In this document: positions 1-9,244 of the stretch, piece after piece
Layout: each line of letters opens with the position of its first letter
Position numbering within the stretch: the first letter of the stretch is position 1
Source of the DNA: an uncultured Gammaproteobacteria bacterium
Lineage (GTDB): Bacteria; Pseudomonadota; Gammaproteobacteria; Pseudomonadales; Azotimanducaceae
Assembly (NCBI GenBank): GCA_913045175.1
Contig: CAJWQG010000025.1
Span: forward strand, 1 to 50,102
Reading direction: 5' to 3'
DNA: 50,102 nucleotides
The notes under the pieces: generated by a model
What the model was told of the DNA's origin: nothing
What the model saw: only the letters and a program-made list of their open reading frames with translations
Databases searched by the model: none
Made by a program: the position numbers and the translations under genes

Positions 1-214
1 CCTGTAATTAGCAGGTTAGACTGGAGAAGTCACCGGCAGAAAAGTGTCGCTTAGAGATAGGGTCAAATGGTTCCACAAGGTCTGACGACGTACAGTCCAA
101 ACCCTTTGCTCACTACCAGTAATGTTAATACCTTCTCTATTCCGCCCTACTCATAAATCTTGTATTCTGACGAAGTTTTTCGCAACTGATCACGTCCCCT
201 GATACCATAGAAAA

Positions 215-988
215 ATGTTAACCCTCATCTCTCCAGCAAAAACGCTCGATTTCGAGTCTGAACCGACTACCAATAAAACCACCACACCGGATTTGCTCAA
301 TCAATCCAAGCAGCTAGTAACAATAATGCGTGAGCAGTCCCCTCAGGGACTCACAAAACTGATGGGCATCAGCCCAAAGCTAGCACAATTGAATGCACAA
401 CGATTTAGTGACTGGAAGCCACCGTTTAACCCAAGTAATGCAAAACAGGCTATTCTGGCATTCAAAGGTGATGTGTACTTGGGGCTCGATGCGGAAACTT
501 ACAATGCTCGAGATTTTACGTTTGCACAGAAGAAACTGCGTATCCTATCTGGCCTGTATGGACTTCTGCGGCCGCTGGATCTCATTCAACCCTATCGACT
601 GGAGATGGGGACCCGCCTGGAAAATAAACGGGGCAAGGACTTATACGATTTCTGGGGCGACAGGATAACGCTTAACCTGGTAGATGAGCTCAACCATCAC
701 AGAAACAAAGCATTGATAAATCTGGCCTCAAACGAATATTTCAAATCAGTAAATACATCGTTGCTTCCAGCCAGGCTAATAACCCCTGTCTTTAAGGACT
801 ATAGTAAGGGAAGCTACAAAGTTCTCAGCTTTTTCGCAAAAAAAGCCCGGGGTGCAATGGCAAGTTTTATCGTTAAAAACCGCATCAGTAAACCAGATGA
901 TCTGAAGGACTTCGATACTGACGGCTATAAGTTCAATCCCGACCTCACCATCGAAAATCAATGGGTGTTCACTCGAAAAACCACCTAA
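215..988 (+). CDS. yaaA: Peroxide stress protein YaaA (DUF328/UPF0246)
   Basis: The 257-residue product begins MLTLISPAKTLDFE, the signature start of the YaaA/DUF328 family, and has the family's usual length of about 255-260. Internal family blocks such as LSGLYGLLRPLDLIQPYRLEMG (split: LSGLYGLLRPLD at about residue 112) and NLASNEYFK are intact. In E. coli, YaaA belongs to the OxyR regulon, limits free iron during peroxide stress and binds DNA. It is a cytosolic protein without signal peptide. No strong Shine-Dalgarno precedes the ATG, but the start matches the family. It stands alone, 84 bp ahead of the MORN gene. Family assignment is secure; control by OxyR here is only inferred from E. 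coli. Confidence 0.95.
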   Translation: MLTLISPAKTLDFESEPTTNKTTTPDLLNQSKQLVTIMREQSPQGLTKLMGISPKLAQLNAQRFSDWKPPFNPSNAKQAILAFKGDVYLGLDAETYNARDFTFAQKKLRILSGLYGLLRPLDLIQPYRLEMGTRLENKRGKDLYDFWGDRITLNLVDELNHHRNKALINLASNEYFKSVNTSLLPARLITPVFKDYSKGSYKVLSFFAKKARGAMASFIVKNRISKPDDLKDFDTDGYKFNPDLTIENQWVFTRKTT

Positions 989-1072
989 CCAGGACCGCGA
1001 TACTCGTCGCTTGACTAGCGTCTGTAGTGGTCAAAATGTAGTATTGACCCATCAATTCAATCAGGTATAGCC

Positions 1073-2005
1073 ATGAAAAAGCTTATCCCGTACTTATTCC
1101 TAGTGTTTACCTGCAATCTTTTCGCAGCAGATCAGGAATCAGCTACCAGAACGCTAGTCTGGTCAGATGGCACTCGCTACGTAGGCGGTGTTGTCGATGG
1201 CAAGCGAAGTGGAAAAGGGACCATTTTCTGGCAGGCTGGAACACGATTCGTCGGTGAATTCGAAAACGATATGCGTAATGGTCCAGGTACGATGATTATG
1301 CCGGACGGAAAGGTCTACTCTGGTGTGTTCAAGGACGATGAACTGATAGATACAATGGTCAAAATCGAAGTAGATATAGAAGACGCGCCCGAAGTAGCTG
1401 CAAGCGAAGATGACGAAGCATCGATCGCTGCTACCACCGAAATCGAACCAATAGCCGCTGAGCCTCAGCGTGAGGCCGTGGTTGAGAGTTCAATTGTTGA
1501 AGAAACGATTGAAGCAGTCGAAGAAGTTGCAGTCGAAGAAATAATTGAAGAAACATACGAGGAAGAAGTAGTAGAACCGGCGGAAACCATCGCATTGATT
1601 CCCCGAGAAGAAATGCCTGATGTGGAAGATGACCCCTACCAGACAGTCACCCGGCTGACTAACCGAGTCAGATCTGAAGTTACTGAAACTGTGGATCTTT
1701 GGGGTGCTGCCTGGTCTGAACAAAACGTGCCTCAGTATTTGTCGAATTACTCTGAAGATTTCGCGGTACCGGGAAATCTCAGCAGACGCGGCTGGGAAGC
1801 GTTACGCGGCAGCAGATTAATCAGACCAAGCTACATAGATCTTGAAATCGCCTATGGCCGCATCGAACTCATAGCCGACAACACCATCGACGTCTTCTTT
1901 CGACAAACCTATCGTTCAAATCTATATCGAGACAAAACCGACAAGAAACTTCGGCTTCAACGTGAAGAACAAGGCTGGAGAATCACCGAGGAATCAAGTC
2001 TCTAA
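1073..2005 (+). CDS. Secreted MORN-repeat protein with C-terminal SnoaL-like domain
   Basis: A 310-residue protein with a signal peptide (about residues 1-19, ending LFAAD). Residues about 30-90 carry two to three MORN repeats (GTRYVGGVVDGKRSGKGT, then GTRFVGEFENDMRNGPGT, then GKVYSGVFKDD). A strongly acidic, Glu-rich linker spans about 100-185. The last ~105 residues (from VDLWGAAWSEQNV to the end) look like the SnoaL/NTF2-like fold found at the C-terminus of secreted cell-envelope proteins of the Cds6 type. The likely location is the periplasm. The function is unknown; envelope or peptidoglycan association is inference. It lies 21 bp ahead of the NUDIX gene and may be co-transcribed with it. 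Confidence 0.75.
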   Translation: MKKLIPYLFLVFTCNLFAADQESATRTLVWSDGTRYVGGVVDGKRSGKGTIFWQAGTRFVGEFENDMRNGPGTMIMPDGKVYSGVFKDDELIDTMVKIEVDIEDAPEVAASEDDEASIAATTEIEPIAAEPQREAVVESSIVEETIEAVEEVAVEEIIEETYEEEVVEPAETIALIPREEMPDVEDDPYQTVTRLTNRVRSEVTETVDLWGAAWSEQNVPQYLSNYSEDFAVPGNLSRRGWEALRGSRLIRPSYIDLEIAYGRIELIADNTIDVFFRQTYRSNLYRDKTDKKLRLQREEQGWRITEESSL

Positions 2006-2026
2006 CGGTTAACCCGGGAAGCATTC

Positions 2027-2797
2027 ATGCCGCCAGTTATACCCGTCCCTGCCGCGACCATTTTGATGTTGAGAGATGGTCCGACCGGGCTCGAAGTGTT
2101 TATGGTTGTCCGTCATCATCAAATCGACTTCGCATCAGGTGCACTGGTATTTCCAGGTGGCAAGATCGACCCTGGAGACTACGAGGCGCGCGATTACTGC
2201 GCTCACGCTGACAGCATCAACAATGACCACCTCGCACTGCAGGTTGGTGCAATTCGTGAAGCGTTTGAGGAATGCGGTATCTTACTGGCTCGGGACTGGG
2301 CAGGTGAACTCATCGAGGGCAAACGTCTGTCTCAATTAGAAAGCCACCGAGACCAACTGAACAATAGCGATATCTCAATCGCGCAATTCCTCCATGATGA
2401 GGAACTAATCCTTGCCTGCGACCTTTTACAACCCTTCTCCCATTGGGTCACGCCATCGATGATGCCAAAACGATTCGATACCCACTTCTATCTCGCAGAG
2501 GCACCAGAGGACCACGTCGCCGTACACGATGGTCACGAGTCGGTGGACTCCATCTGGATATCACCGACCGACGTGCTCGAGGGGGCAAAAGAAGGCAAAT
2601 ACACCGTCATTCTCCCAACCCGATTGAACGTCAAAATGCTTGGGGAAAGCGAAACTCTAGACCAAGCCATGAGTATGGCAAGGGATCGCACCATCGTTAC
2701 GGTAGAACCTTGGACCGAAGAGCGGGATGGAGTGAAGTATCTTTGTATACCACCCGAGGCGGGGTATTCGATTTCTGAGGAGAAATTAGAGTTTTGA
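2027..2797 (+). CDS. NUDIX hydrolase (NUDT19-like)
   Basis: A 256-residue NUDIX-fold protein. The Nudix box is visible as GGK at 44-46 and REAFEECG at 77-84, with a longer insertion between the two halves than in the canonical GX5EX7REUXEEXGU box, as in the NUDT7/NUDT19-type and related bacterial proteins. The REUXEE glutamates that bind metal are intact, so hydrolysis of a nucleoside diphosphate-linked substrate (nucleotide sugar, CoA or similar) is likely. The exact substrate cannot be read from sequence. It is cytosolic. It follows the MORN gene by 21 bp and is followed by the palindromic repeat copy A. Confidence 0.85.
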   Translation: MPPVIPVPAATILMLRDGPTGLEVFMVVRHHQIDFASGALVFPGGKIDPGDYEARDYCAHADSINNDHLALQVGAIREAFEECGILLARDWAGELIEGKRLSQLESHRDQLNNSDISIAQFLHDEELILACDLLQPFSHWVTPSMMPKRFDTHFYLAEAPEDHVAVHDGHESVDSIWISPTDVLEGAKEGKYTVILPTRLNVKMLGESETLDQAMSMARDRTIVTVEPWTEERDGVKYLCIPPEAGYSISEEKLEF

Positions 2798-2823
2798 GTT
2801 TTGAAATACTTAAGCTCCATCTA

Positions 2824-2997
2824 GGCTGTCCGCAGCTGGTCCTCGGGCTTGTTTTTCTCCGCAGCTTGCGACCCTTCCGGTTGCCCTCAATTCCTCCACA
2901 AGCCCCTTCGGGTCTTGCTCCCCCATTTCGGCGCTACGCTTCAAGGCTACGAAAAACAAGCCCCAGGCCCAACTGCTTTATGACAGACAGTGGTGCC
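2824..2997. repeat. Palindromic-ended intergenic repeat, copy A (MITE-like)
   Basis: This stretch is the inverted counterpart of 43341-43532. Its ends form a 25 bp imperfect terminal inverted repeat (2833-2857 and 2951-2975; 22 of 25 bases pair), with the shared core GGCTTGTTTTTC / GAAAAACAAGCC. The interior matches copy B reverse-complemented along its whole length, with about 15 bp missing here. No transposase-sized ORF lies inside, so it is a non-autonomous element or an ERIC-like repeat. It starts 27 bp after the NUDIX stop codon. No clear target duplication was seen. Confidence 0.8.
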
Positions 2998-3014
2998 CTC
3001 AATGATAAAACAAG

Positions 3015-3096
3015 CTTAAGTAAGTACCATTCGGAGCTGACCCCATTAATTTCCACTTAAGTAAGTACCATTAGGTCCTGACCCCACTAATGGAAC
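3015..3096. repeat. 41 bp tandem direct repeat, two copies
   Basis: Two adjacent units start at 3015 and 3056, each beginning CTTAAGTAAGTACCATT and containing CTGACCCCA(T/C)TAAT. The units differ at only a few positions. The GGGGTCAG core (minus strand) resembles short extragenic motifs common in marine gammaproteobacteria, where some are mobilised by REP-associated Y1 transposases; that link is inference here because no such gene is in the window. Confidence 0.75.
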
Positions 3097-3134
3097 TGCT
3101 TAGCAAGGTATCGGGTGTATGTTTCGAAGCACGT

Positions 3135-3173
3135 CTTCGCCAGGGATGGCGAAGTTAAGCTTACAGGGATGTA
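3135..3173. repeat. Twin small hairpins with GGGA loops
   Basis: Two successive inverted repeats share a GGGA loop: CTTCGCCA-GGGA-TGGCGAAG at 3135-3154 and TACA-GGGA-TGTA at 3162-3173. They lie in the 3' region downstream of nqrF, beyond the large hairpin. The repeated design suggests an intergenic structured element; no function is known to me. Confidence 0.55.
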
Positions 3174-3188
3174 TAGGGTTGGCTGGTC

Positions 3189-3234
3189 GTAAATCCGGCT
3201 GCGAAGCGCCACAGGCGCTTCGGTCCGGATTTAC
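3189..3234 (-). terminator. Large hairpin at the end of the nqr operon
   Basis: GTAAATCCGG (3189-3198) pairs with CCGGATTTAC (3225-3234), and inside it CGAAGCGCC (3202-3210) pairs with GGCGCTTCG (3214-3222) around a three-base loop. The outer arm overlaps the nqrF stop codon. It is positioned as a transcription terminator or 3'-end stabiliser for the nqr mRNA, although no clean U-tract follows. Confidence 0.6.
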
Positions 3235-4454
3235 CCACCGAAATCATCGAGGAAGATATTCTCTCTTTCGACCCCAAGGTCCTCTAACATCTGAATGACC
3301 GCAGCGTTCATCATCGGCGGTCCACACATGTAGTACTCACAGTCCTCGGGTGCAGGGTGAGCCTGAAGGTACTCATCGTAGAGCACATTGTGGATGAACC
3401 CGGTAAATCCATCCCAACCTTCAATACCCTGGTCAGAAAGTGCGAGGTGCCACTCGAAATTGTCGTGCTCCTCTGCGAGTTTGTCGAATTCATCAACGTA
3501 GAAAAGCTCTCGCTGGTTTCGACCGCCATACCAGAAGGTAATCTTCCGGTCCGTATGAATTCTTAGCAATTGATCGAATATGTGCGCTCGCATCGGTGCC
3601 ATACCGGCGCCACCACCAATAAATACCATTTCCGAATCAGCTTCCTTGGCAAAAAATTCACCAAAGGGACCAAAAATCGTGACCTTGTCACCCGGCTTTA
3701 ACGTGAAAAGGTATGAAGACATTTTGCCTGGTGGGAAATCGGTACCCGGCGGAGGTGATGCAACACGGATATTGAATTTCATAACGCCTTTTTCTTCCGG
3801 GTAGTTCGCCATGGAATAGGCGCGAATGGTTACCTCATCCGCTTTTGAATCATTATCAAAGACATGGAATTTTTCCCAGTCCGGCTGATATTCATCTTCG
3901 ATAACCATATCTTTGTAGTGAATATCATAAGGGGGTATCTCAAACTGTACATATCCCCCGGCTCGAAAGTCTACTTCCTCGCCTTCCGGTAGCTTCAGTA
4001 TCAATTCTTTAATAAACGTGGCGACGTTATGGTTCGAAATAACTTCACATTCCCATCGCTTAACACCAAAGAACTCTGCCGGAACTTCAATCTTCAAATC
4101 CTGCTTAACTGCAGTTTGACAACTAAGTCGCCAACCGTTTTTAGCCTCACCACGTGTAAAGTGACCCTCTTCCGTGGAAAGCATCGACCCTCCGCCATCA
4201 ATCACTCGACAGCGACACTGGGCGCATGTACCACCGCCGCCACAGGCAGATGACAGAAAGATACCAGCCTCGGCAAGGGTGTTTAGTAATTTGCCACCTG
4301 CGGGTGCAGTGATGGTTTTTTCCGGGTCGTCATTGATTTCGATGGTGACTTCACCAGTACTAACCAGCTGCTTGCGTGCATAAAGAATGACAAATACCAG
4401 CAGCATAATAACGCCAGTAAACATGCCAACGCCTAGAAAAATCTCGTTACTCAT
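3231..4454 (-). CDS. nqrF: Na+-translocating NADH:quinone reductase subunit F
   Basis: This 407-residue subunit is the electron entry point of Na+-NQR: it oxidises NADH and passes electrons through FAD and a 2Fe-2S cluster. One N-terminal membrane helix (about residues 4-25) anchors it to the inner membrane. The ferredoxin domain shows cluster ligands Cys71, Cys77, Cys80 and Cys112. The FAD/NAD(H) reductase half includes [23 protein letters not shown] and the terminal [10 protein letters not shown] and FLDDFGG motifs. Length and ending match the family. It is the last gene of the nqr operon, 42 bp after nqrE, and ends inside a large hairpin. apbE and nqrM, often found next, are absent. Confidence 0.97.
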   Translation of the reverse strand: MSNEIFLGVGMFTGVIMLLVFVILYARKQLVSTGEVTIEINDDPEKTITAPAGGKLLNTLAEAGIFLSSACGGGGTCAQCRCRVIDGGGSMLSTEEGHFTRGEAKNGWRLSCQTAVKQDLKIEVPAEFFGVKRWECEVISNHNVATFIKELILKLPEGEEVDFRAGGYVQFEIPPYDIHYKDMVIEDEYQPDWEKFHVFDNDSKADEVTIRAYSMANYPEEKGVMKFNIRVASPPPGTDFPPGKMSSYLFTLKPGDKVTIFGPFGEFFAKEADSEMVFIGGGAGMAPMRAHIFDQLLRIHTDRKITFWYGGRNQRELFYVDEFDKLAEEHDNFEWHLALSDQGIEGWDGFTGFIHNVLYDEYLQAHPAPEDCEYYMCGPPMMNAAVIQMLEDLGVERENIFLDDFGG

Positions 4455-4496
4455 AGCCTGGTTATCTTTCCTTCAACTGGTTTCTGGTCATTTGTT

Positions 4497-5108
4497 CTAA
4501 AGAGATATGCCACTAAAGGACATAAACCCGAGAGACATAAGTCCAACCGTGATAAACGTGATACCGAGGCCTCGCAAGCCTTCCGGCACGTCACTGTATT
4601 TCATTTTTTCTCGAATTCCCGCGAGCATGACAATGGCAATCGCCCAGCCAACTCCGGAACCGATGCCATATACCAAGCTCTCACCAAAATCATAGTCTCT
4701 GTTCACCATAAACAGGCTCGCACCCAGAATGGCACAGTTAACCGTGATTAGAGGTAAGAACACACCTAACGCGTTGTAGAGAGCGGGTACGTATTTGTCC
4801 AGAAACATCTCCAATATCTGAACGATCGCAGCGATAACCCCAATGTAGCTAAGGTAACCAAGAAAACTAAGGTCGACCTCCGGTAGCCCGGCCCAGGCCA
4901 AAGCACCATCCGCTAGCAGATAATGATAAATAACATTGTTTACGGGCACGGTAATCACAAGAACTACAATGACCGCGATACCGAGACCTAGCGCCGTTTC
5001 AATCTTCTTTGAAATGGCAATAAACGTGCACATTCCAAGGAAAAAGGCCAATGCCATGTTCTCAACGAACACCGCTTTGATAAAGAGACTCAGATAATAC
5101 TCAAACAT
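4497..5108 (-). CDS. nqrE: Na+-translocating NADH:quinone reductase subunit E
   Basis: A 203-residue integral membrane protein with about six hydrophobic segments, of the NqrE/RnfA family, full length. It starts [20 protein letters not shown], as in known NqrE, and contains the conserved membrane cysteines near FLGMC and VNCAILGAS that, with NqrD, hold an intramembrane iron-sulfur centre in the Vibrio cholerae structure. It lies 3 bp downstream of nqrD and 42 bp upstream of nqrF. It belongs to the sodium pump core of the complex in the inner membrane. Confidence 0.97.
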   Translation of the reverse strand: MFEYYLSLFIKAVFVENMALAFFLGMCTFIAISKKIETALGLGIAVIVVLVITVPVNNVIYHYLLADGALAWAGLPEVDLSFLGYLSYIGVIAAIVQILEMFLDKYVPALYNALGVFLPLITVNCAILGASLFMVNRDYDFGESLVYGIGSGVGWAIAIVMLAGIREKMKYSDVPEGLRGLGITFITVGLMSLGFMSFSGISL

Positions 5109-5111
5109 GGG

Positions 5112-5771
5112 TTATGCCCTGGATAAGGCGGTGTGACCGCCAATCTCATATTCCGCTTCTTCTATCTGCTCGGTCTTACAGCTTCGAAGCGCCCAGATTA
5201 AAAGCCCAATAATAAAAAAGGCACTTGGCGCAAGGAGCATTAATCCCATCGGGTTATACCAGCCACCATTATTAACCAGCGTCAGAACTTCAAATCCAAA
5301 CAGACTACCTGATCCGAACAACTCGCGAATGGTCGCAACCACCATAAGCACAATGCTGTAACCAAGCCCGTTGCCCACTCCGTCAACGAAGCTGATCACT
5401 GGCGGATTCTGCATCGCAAAAGCTTCAGCGCGCCCCATCACAATACAGTTAGTGATAATCAGGCCTACGAACACGGTCAGCTGCTTGCTGGTTTCATAGG
5501 CCACCGCACCAAGAATCTGGTCTACCACTATCACCAATGATGCAATGATTGCCATCTGCACAATGATCCGAATGCTACTGGGAATCTGATTTCGAATAAG
5601 AGAAATAAACAGATTGGAGAAAGCACAAACAAAGGTGAGTGCAATACACATCACCAGCGCAACACTCATTTGAGTCGTCACCGCGAGTGCGGAGCAGATA
5701 CCTAATATCTGTAACCCGATTGGATTGTTGTTAAACACCGGGTCAAACAAGATTTCCTTTACGTTAGACAT
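5112..5771 (-). CDS. nqrD: Na+-translocating NADH:quinone reductase subunit D
   Basis: A 219-residue membrane protein of the NqrD/RnfE family with about six transmembrane segments. Recognisable blocks include [20 protein letters not shown] at the N-terminus and [19 protein letters not shown] in the middle; the latter carries the cysteine that pairs with NqrE to bind the intramembrane iron centre. It sits between nqrC (1 bp gap) and nqrE (3 bp gap), indicating tight translational coupling. Full length and no anomalies seen. Confidence 0.97.
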   Translation of the reverse strand: MSNVKEILFDPVFNNNPIGLQILGICSALAVTTQMSVALVMCIALTFVCAFSNLFISLIRNQIPSSIRIIVQMAIIASLVIVVDQILGAVAYETSKQLTVFVGLIITNCIVMGRAEAFAMQNPPVISFVDGVGNGLGYSIVLMVVATIRELFGSGSLFGFEVLTLVNNGGWYNPMGLMLLAPSAFFIIGLLIWALRSCKTEQIEEAEYEIGGHTALSRA

Positions 5772-5772
5772 G

Positions 5773-6579
5773 CTACGTATTTCCTCTCAGTTCTTTGATC
5801 ACGGGGCCAAAGGCTTGATCCCCGAGCCAATATTCAATCAAATTGCGAACCCCGCGACTTGTCAGCGTTGCGCCGGATAGCCCATCAATCTGATGTTTTG
5901 CATTCGCAGAACCAGGTACGACTGCACCCTTGATTACTCTCAGGGCAACATCGCCAGACTCATCGTATACCTCTTTGCCTGGCCACAGGCCTTTCCACCT
6001 GGGGTTATCCACTTCACCGCCCAAACCTGCCGTTTCCTGATGCTCATAGAACGTAATACCCGAAACAGTATTACCGTCGGACTCAATCGAAATGAATCCG
6101 TATAACGTGGACCACAAGCCATATCCGTGAACCGGCAATACAATTCTATCCAGCTCCCCGTCCTCTTTAAGAAGGTAGACAATGGCGTAGTTAGCTCTAC
6201 GACTGATAGATGCAATATCTTCCCGGGTCGACAGGGCAACAGACGTTGCCGGATCTTTCGCAGCCTTTCGTTGATCGTAGCGCCCGAAATCAATGCCCGT
6301 GTCAGCAACTTCCTGCTCAGACAACATACGCTTGGCCTGGAAATCAACAACGCGTATCTCAAACGACTCAAATAATCCGTCGATTTCGCTTTCTGCGGTG
6401 ACGCCTTTTTCGAACAATCCAGCGGCAATGAGAATGTTCTTGTTTCTATCTAGCGCCTTGTTCGCTATCCGTTCCGGTTTCAACGAAACAGCCGTACCCG
6501 ACACGATCACGGAACATACAAAACACACCGATAGCGCGACGATGAGGATATTCTTCATGGAGTCTTTATCGGTGGCCAC
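5773..6579 (-). CDS. nqrC: Na+-translocating NADH:quinone reductase subunit C
   Basis: A 268-residue subunit with one N-terminal membrane helix (about 10-32) and a periplasmic FMN-binding domain. The flavinylation motif SGATLT lies at 235-240; FMN would be attached by a phosphoester bond to Thr238, a reaction done by ApbE. The GTG start at 6579 is preceded by GGAG at suitable spacing; an internal ATG seven codons later is an alternative. The start overlaps the end of nqrB by 14 bp. The required ApbE is not encoded in this window. Confidence 0.96.
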   Translation of the reverse strand: MATDKDSMKNILIVALSVCFVCSVIVSGTAVSLKPERIANKALDRNKNILIAAGLFEKGVTAESEIDGLFESFEIRVVDFQAKRMLSEQEVADTGIDFGRYDQRKAAKDPATSVALSTREDIASISRRANYAIVYLLKEDGELDRIVLPVHGYGLWSTLYGFISIESDGNTVSGITFYEHQETAGLGGEVDNPRWKGLWPGKEVYDESGDVALRVIKGAVVPGSANAKHQIDGLSGATLTSRGVRNLIEYWLGDQAFGPVIKELRGNT

Positions 6580-7771
6580 GAGCTACTCTCCGTTTAATGT
6601 TCGCGCGAACCACGGCCCAGTCTATGAGTGGTGCACATAGATTGACAAATAAGATTGCCAGCATGATGCCTTCAGGGAATGCTGGATTGATGACGCGAAT
6701 GAGCACACACATAACACCAATAAGCGCCCCGAAAATCCACTTGCCAGTATTGGTCATAGACGCTGACACAGGGTCAGTCGCCATATACACCATGCCAAAA
6801 GCAAAACCTCCAAGCACCAGATGCCAGTACCAGGGCATGGCAAACACCGGGTTTGTATCAGACCCAACGAGATTGAATATCAGTGACATTCCGACCATGC
6901 CAAGAAACACACCCAGCATAATCCGCCAGGAGGCTGTCTTGGTTATAAGAAGAATCGCGCCACCAATGAATATGGCCAGGGTCGAGGTTTCCCCCACCGA
7001 CCCCTGAATGTTGCCAATAAAGGCGTCCATCCAGGTGACCGCATTGGTCACTCCTTCCATACCAGATATCGCGGCAATACCAAGGGGGGTCGCGCCACTA
7101 AATCCGTCGACCGCCGTCCAGACAGCATCACCAGAAATTTCAGCCGGATATGCAAAAAAGAGGAACGCCCGGCCCGTAAGCGCAGGATTAAGAAAGTTCT
7201 TACCCGTGCCACCAAAAATTTCTTTACCAATCACTACGCCAAACGAAATTCCCAGCGCCACCTGCCACAAAGGGATGGACGCAGGAACAATCAGGCTGAA
7301 TAAAATACTGGTAACGAAGAAGCCTTCGTTTATCTCATGACCGCGCTTAATCGAGAAAAGTATTTCCCAGAAGGCCCCGACCGCAAAGGTGACTATATAA
7401 ATAGGCACATAGAAGACTGCACCGTAAACAACGCAGTGCCACCAACTTTCGGGGTTATATCCAGCAATCAGCTCAACAATAAAACCACGCCATCCCGCAA
7501 GCTGTTCAATACCCATTTGCTCCATGGCAATGGTCGCGTGCAGACCAGTAAAATACATGCCTGCAAACATAGGGAAGAATGCGCAGAGCCAGACCGTGCT
7601 CATCACGCGCTTCAGATCGACAGCATCGCGCACATGAGATGAGGTGGCGGTCAACTTACCCGGTGTATACAGAATGGTGTCTATCGCCTCATAAACGGCG
7701 TACCACCGCTCGTAGCGCCCACCCTTTTCGAACTCAGGCTCGATTCCGTCTAAGAATTTTCTTAATGCCAT
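6566..7771 (-). CDS. nqrB: Na+-translocating NADH:quinone reductase subunit B
   Basis: The main membrane subunit, 401 residues with this start, carrying covalent FMN and riboflavin and contributing to the Na+ path and quinone site. The flavinylation motif SGATPLG is present (Thr about residue 228). The open frame extends upstream to a TTG at 7798, but the ATG at 7771 gives [18 protein letters not shown], which matches the family N-terminus, so it is preferred. This start lies 10 bp after the nqrA stop; a GGAGG lies 15 bp upstream, slightly distant. About ten hydrophobic segments are visible. NqrB is homologous to RnfD, but the flanking nqrA and nqrF exclude an rnf operon. Confidence 0.96.
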   Translation of the reverse strand: MALRKFLDGIEPEFEKGGRYERWYAVYEAIDTILYTPGKLTATSSHVRDAVDLKRVMSTVWLCAFFPMFAGMYFTGLHATIAMEQMGIEQLAGWRGFIVELIAGYNPESWWHCVVYGAVFYVPIYIVTFAVGAFWEILFSIKRGHEINEGFFVTSILFSLIVPASIPLWQVALGISFGVVIGKEIFGGTGKNFLNPALTGRAFLFFAYPAEISGDAVWTAVDGFSGATPLGIAAISGMEGVTNAVTWMDAFIGNIQGSVGETSTLAIFIGGAILLITKTASWRIMLGVFLGMVGMSLIFNLVGSDTNPVFAMPWYWHLVLGGFAFGMVYMATDPVSASMTNTGKWIFGALIGVMCVLIRVINPAFPEGIMLAILFVNLCAPLIDWAVVRANIKRRVARGHR

Positions 7772-7781
7772 TGGGTTAGAA

Positions 7782-9128
7782 TCACGCCTCCGCTTCAATA
7801 CTAGTTAGCATTTCCCTGAGATAGGGGCCGTACTCATACTTTCCTGGACATGCGAAAGTGCACAATGCGATATCGTCTTCATCCAGTTCCAGGCATCCAA
7901 GATCGATGCTCGCATCAAAATCATTGACCAACAGCGCTCGTAACAATTGCGTTGGCAAAATATCCAGAGGCATGATCTCTTCAAACGTGCCTAACGGCAC
8001 CATAGCCCGCTCACTACCACCAGTACTCGTAGTCAATGGAAATCTTTTCTTCGGAAGGAAACTTGAGGCAAACAACCTCGTCAGCGAAAACTTATCGCCG
8101 CCTGGCATTATAAATCCGAATAGTTCTCTTTGCGTACCTTCCAGCAGAGCAGAAACCTGATTGTGATATCGACCTAAATGAGAAAATCCAGGATTCGCCG
8201 CTCGACCATCGAGCACGCTGCCTGATATCACGCGATTTTCAGCTTCGCTACTCTCGATAAGTTCGCCACTGGTCAAGTCATCCGTGGACGCCCCGGCCCT
8301 GGTTCTAATCAAACGCGGACTGGCAACGCTAGGGCCTGCCAATGACACCACTCTATCCAGGTAAAGCCCGCCAGTTTTAAAAAGATGACCAATTGCAATG
8401 ACGTCCTGATAACCAACAATCCACACCGACTTATCCATAGATACTGGATCAAGAAAATGGATGTGGGTACCCGCGAGCCCTGAAGGGTGGGGTCCGGCAA
8501 AATCTTCACGGTGCACTTTGGGATTGTTACTCGCTGGCAAGTCCGCGCCCTTCCCTGCACATAAAAACACCGGACCCGCCGTCAATCGACTTAGCACATC
8601 CAAACCGGCCAGGAATTGATCTGATTGCTCGTTGATTACCAGTGCAGGATTAGGTGCATGTGGTCTTGAATCAATCGCTGTGACAAATATGGAATGTGGC
8701 ACCGCATCTGGCGCAGGCACTTTACTGAATGGCCTGGTGCGAATAGCCGTCCATTGACCAGAATCGATCAGGTTTCGTACAACATCCTCACGCGGGATCG
8801 TGTCGAGCGACTCATAACTGGAAAATGTTTCCGCGTCATCTCCATCTAACTCGATAACAATCGACTGAAAGACGCGACGTGCGCCACGATTAATGGCAGA
8901 TACCGTCCCAGCCCCAGGCGACGTATATTTAACACCGGGTGTTTTTTTATCAGTAAAGAGCAACTGACCGGTGCGCACTCTGTCGCCGACAGAAACTGCC
9001 ATGGTGGGCTTGAGCCCCGGATAGTCATATCCGACGAGCGCCACTGAATTAACTTGGGGTCCCTGATCAATTGTTTGATCCGGGCTGCCAGAGATGGGCA
9101 AATCGAGCCCGCGCTTAGTCCTAATCAC
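7782..9128 (-). CDS. nqrA: Na+-translocating NADH:quinone reductase subunit A
   Basis: A 448-residue peripheral cytoplasmic subunit and the first gene of the nqr operon. The N-terminus ([15 protein letters not shown]) and blocks such as [20 protein letters not shown] are typical of NqrA; the C-terminal region ends with [19 protein letters not shown]. NqrA is implicated in ubiquinone binding. The start is a GTG at 9128. The operon order A-B-C-D-E-F is canonical, with very short gaps or overlaps throughout. The promoter should lie in the AT-rich 115 bp upstream, between this gene and the GAPDH terminator, but no confident -35/-10 pair was picked. Confidence 0.97.
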   Translation of the reverse strand: MIRTKRGLDLPISGSPDQTIDQGPQVNSVALVGYDYPGLKPTMAVSVGDRVRTGQLLFTDKKTPGVKYTSPGAGTVSAINRGARRVFQSIVIELDGDDAETFSSYESLDTIPREDVVRNLIDSGQWTAIRTRPFSKVPAPDAVPHSIFVTAIDSRPHAPNPALVINEQSDQFLAGLDVLSRLTAGPVFLCAGKGADLPASNNPKVHREDFAGPHPSGLAGTHIHFLDPVSMDKSVWIVGYQDVIAIGHLFKTGGLYLDRVVSLAGPSVASPRLIRTRAGASTDDLTSGELIESSEAENRVISGSVLDGRAANPGFSHLGRYHNQVSALLEGTQRELFGFIMPGGDKFSLTRLFASSFLPKKRFPLTTSTGGSERAMVPLGTFEEIMPLDILPTQLLRALLVNDFDASIDLGCLELDEDDIALCTFACPGKYEYGPYLREMLTSIEAEA

Positions 9129-9184
9129 CTGTCTGAATTACGCTCAAAAAAAAATGAGAAAAAAATATATGTGTAAACAAAACT

Positions 9185-9203
9185 GGGCAGCAGGGTGCTG
9201 CCC
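9185..9203 (-). terminator. Intrinsic terminator after the GAPDH gene
   Basis: GGGCAGCA (9185-9192) and TGCTGCCC (9196-9203) form an 8 bp stem with a 3-base loop. Read on the minus strand it is followed by AGTTTTGTTT, a U-rich tract. It lies about 40 bp past the GAPDH stop and separates that gene from nqrA. Confidence 0.8.
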
Positions 9204-9244
9204 AAGAAAGTCGTGCCAATTATAGAGAGCTAACGATTACTTTT

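Noticed and set aside
2794-3060. 88-codon open frame after the NUDIX gene
   Set aside because: It is produced by repeat copy A and its flank; the same DNA in copy B does not keep the frame.
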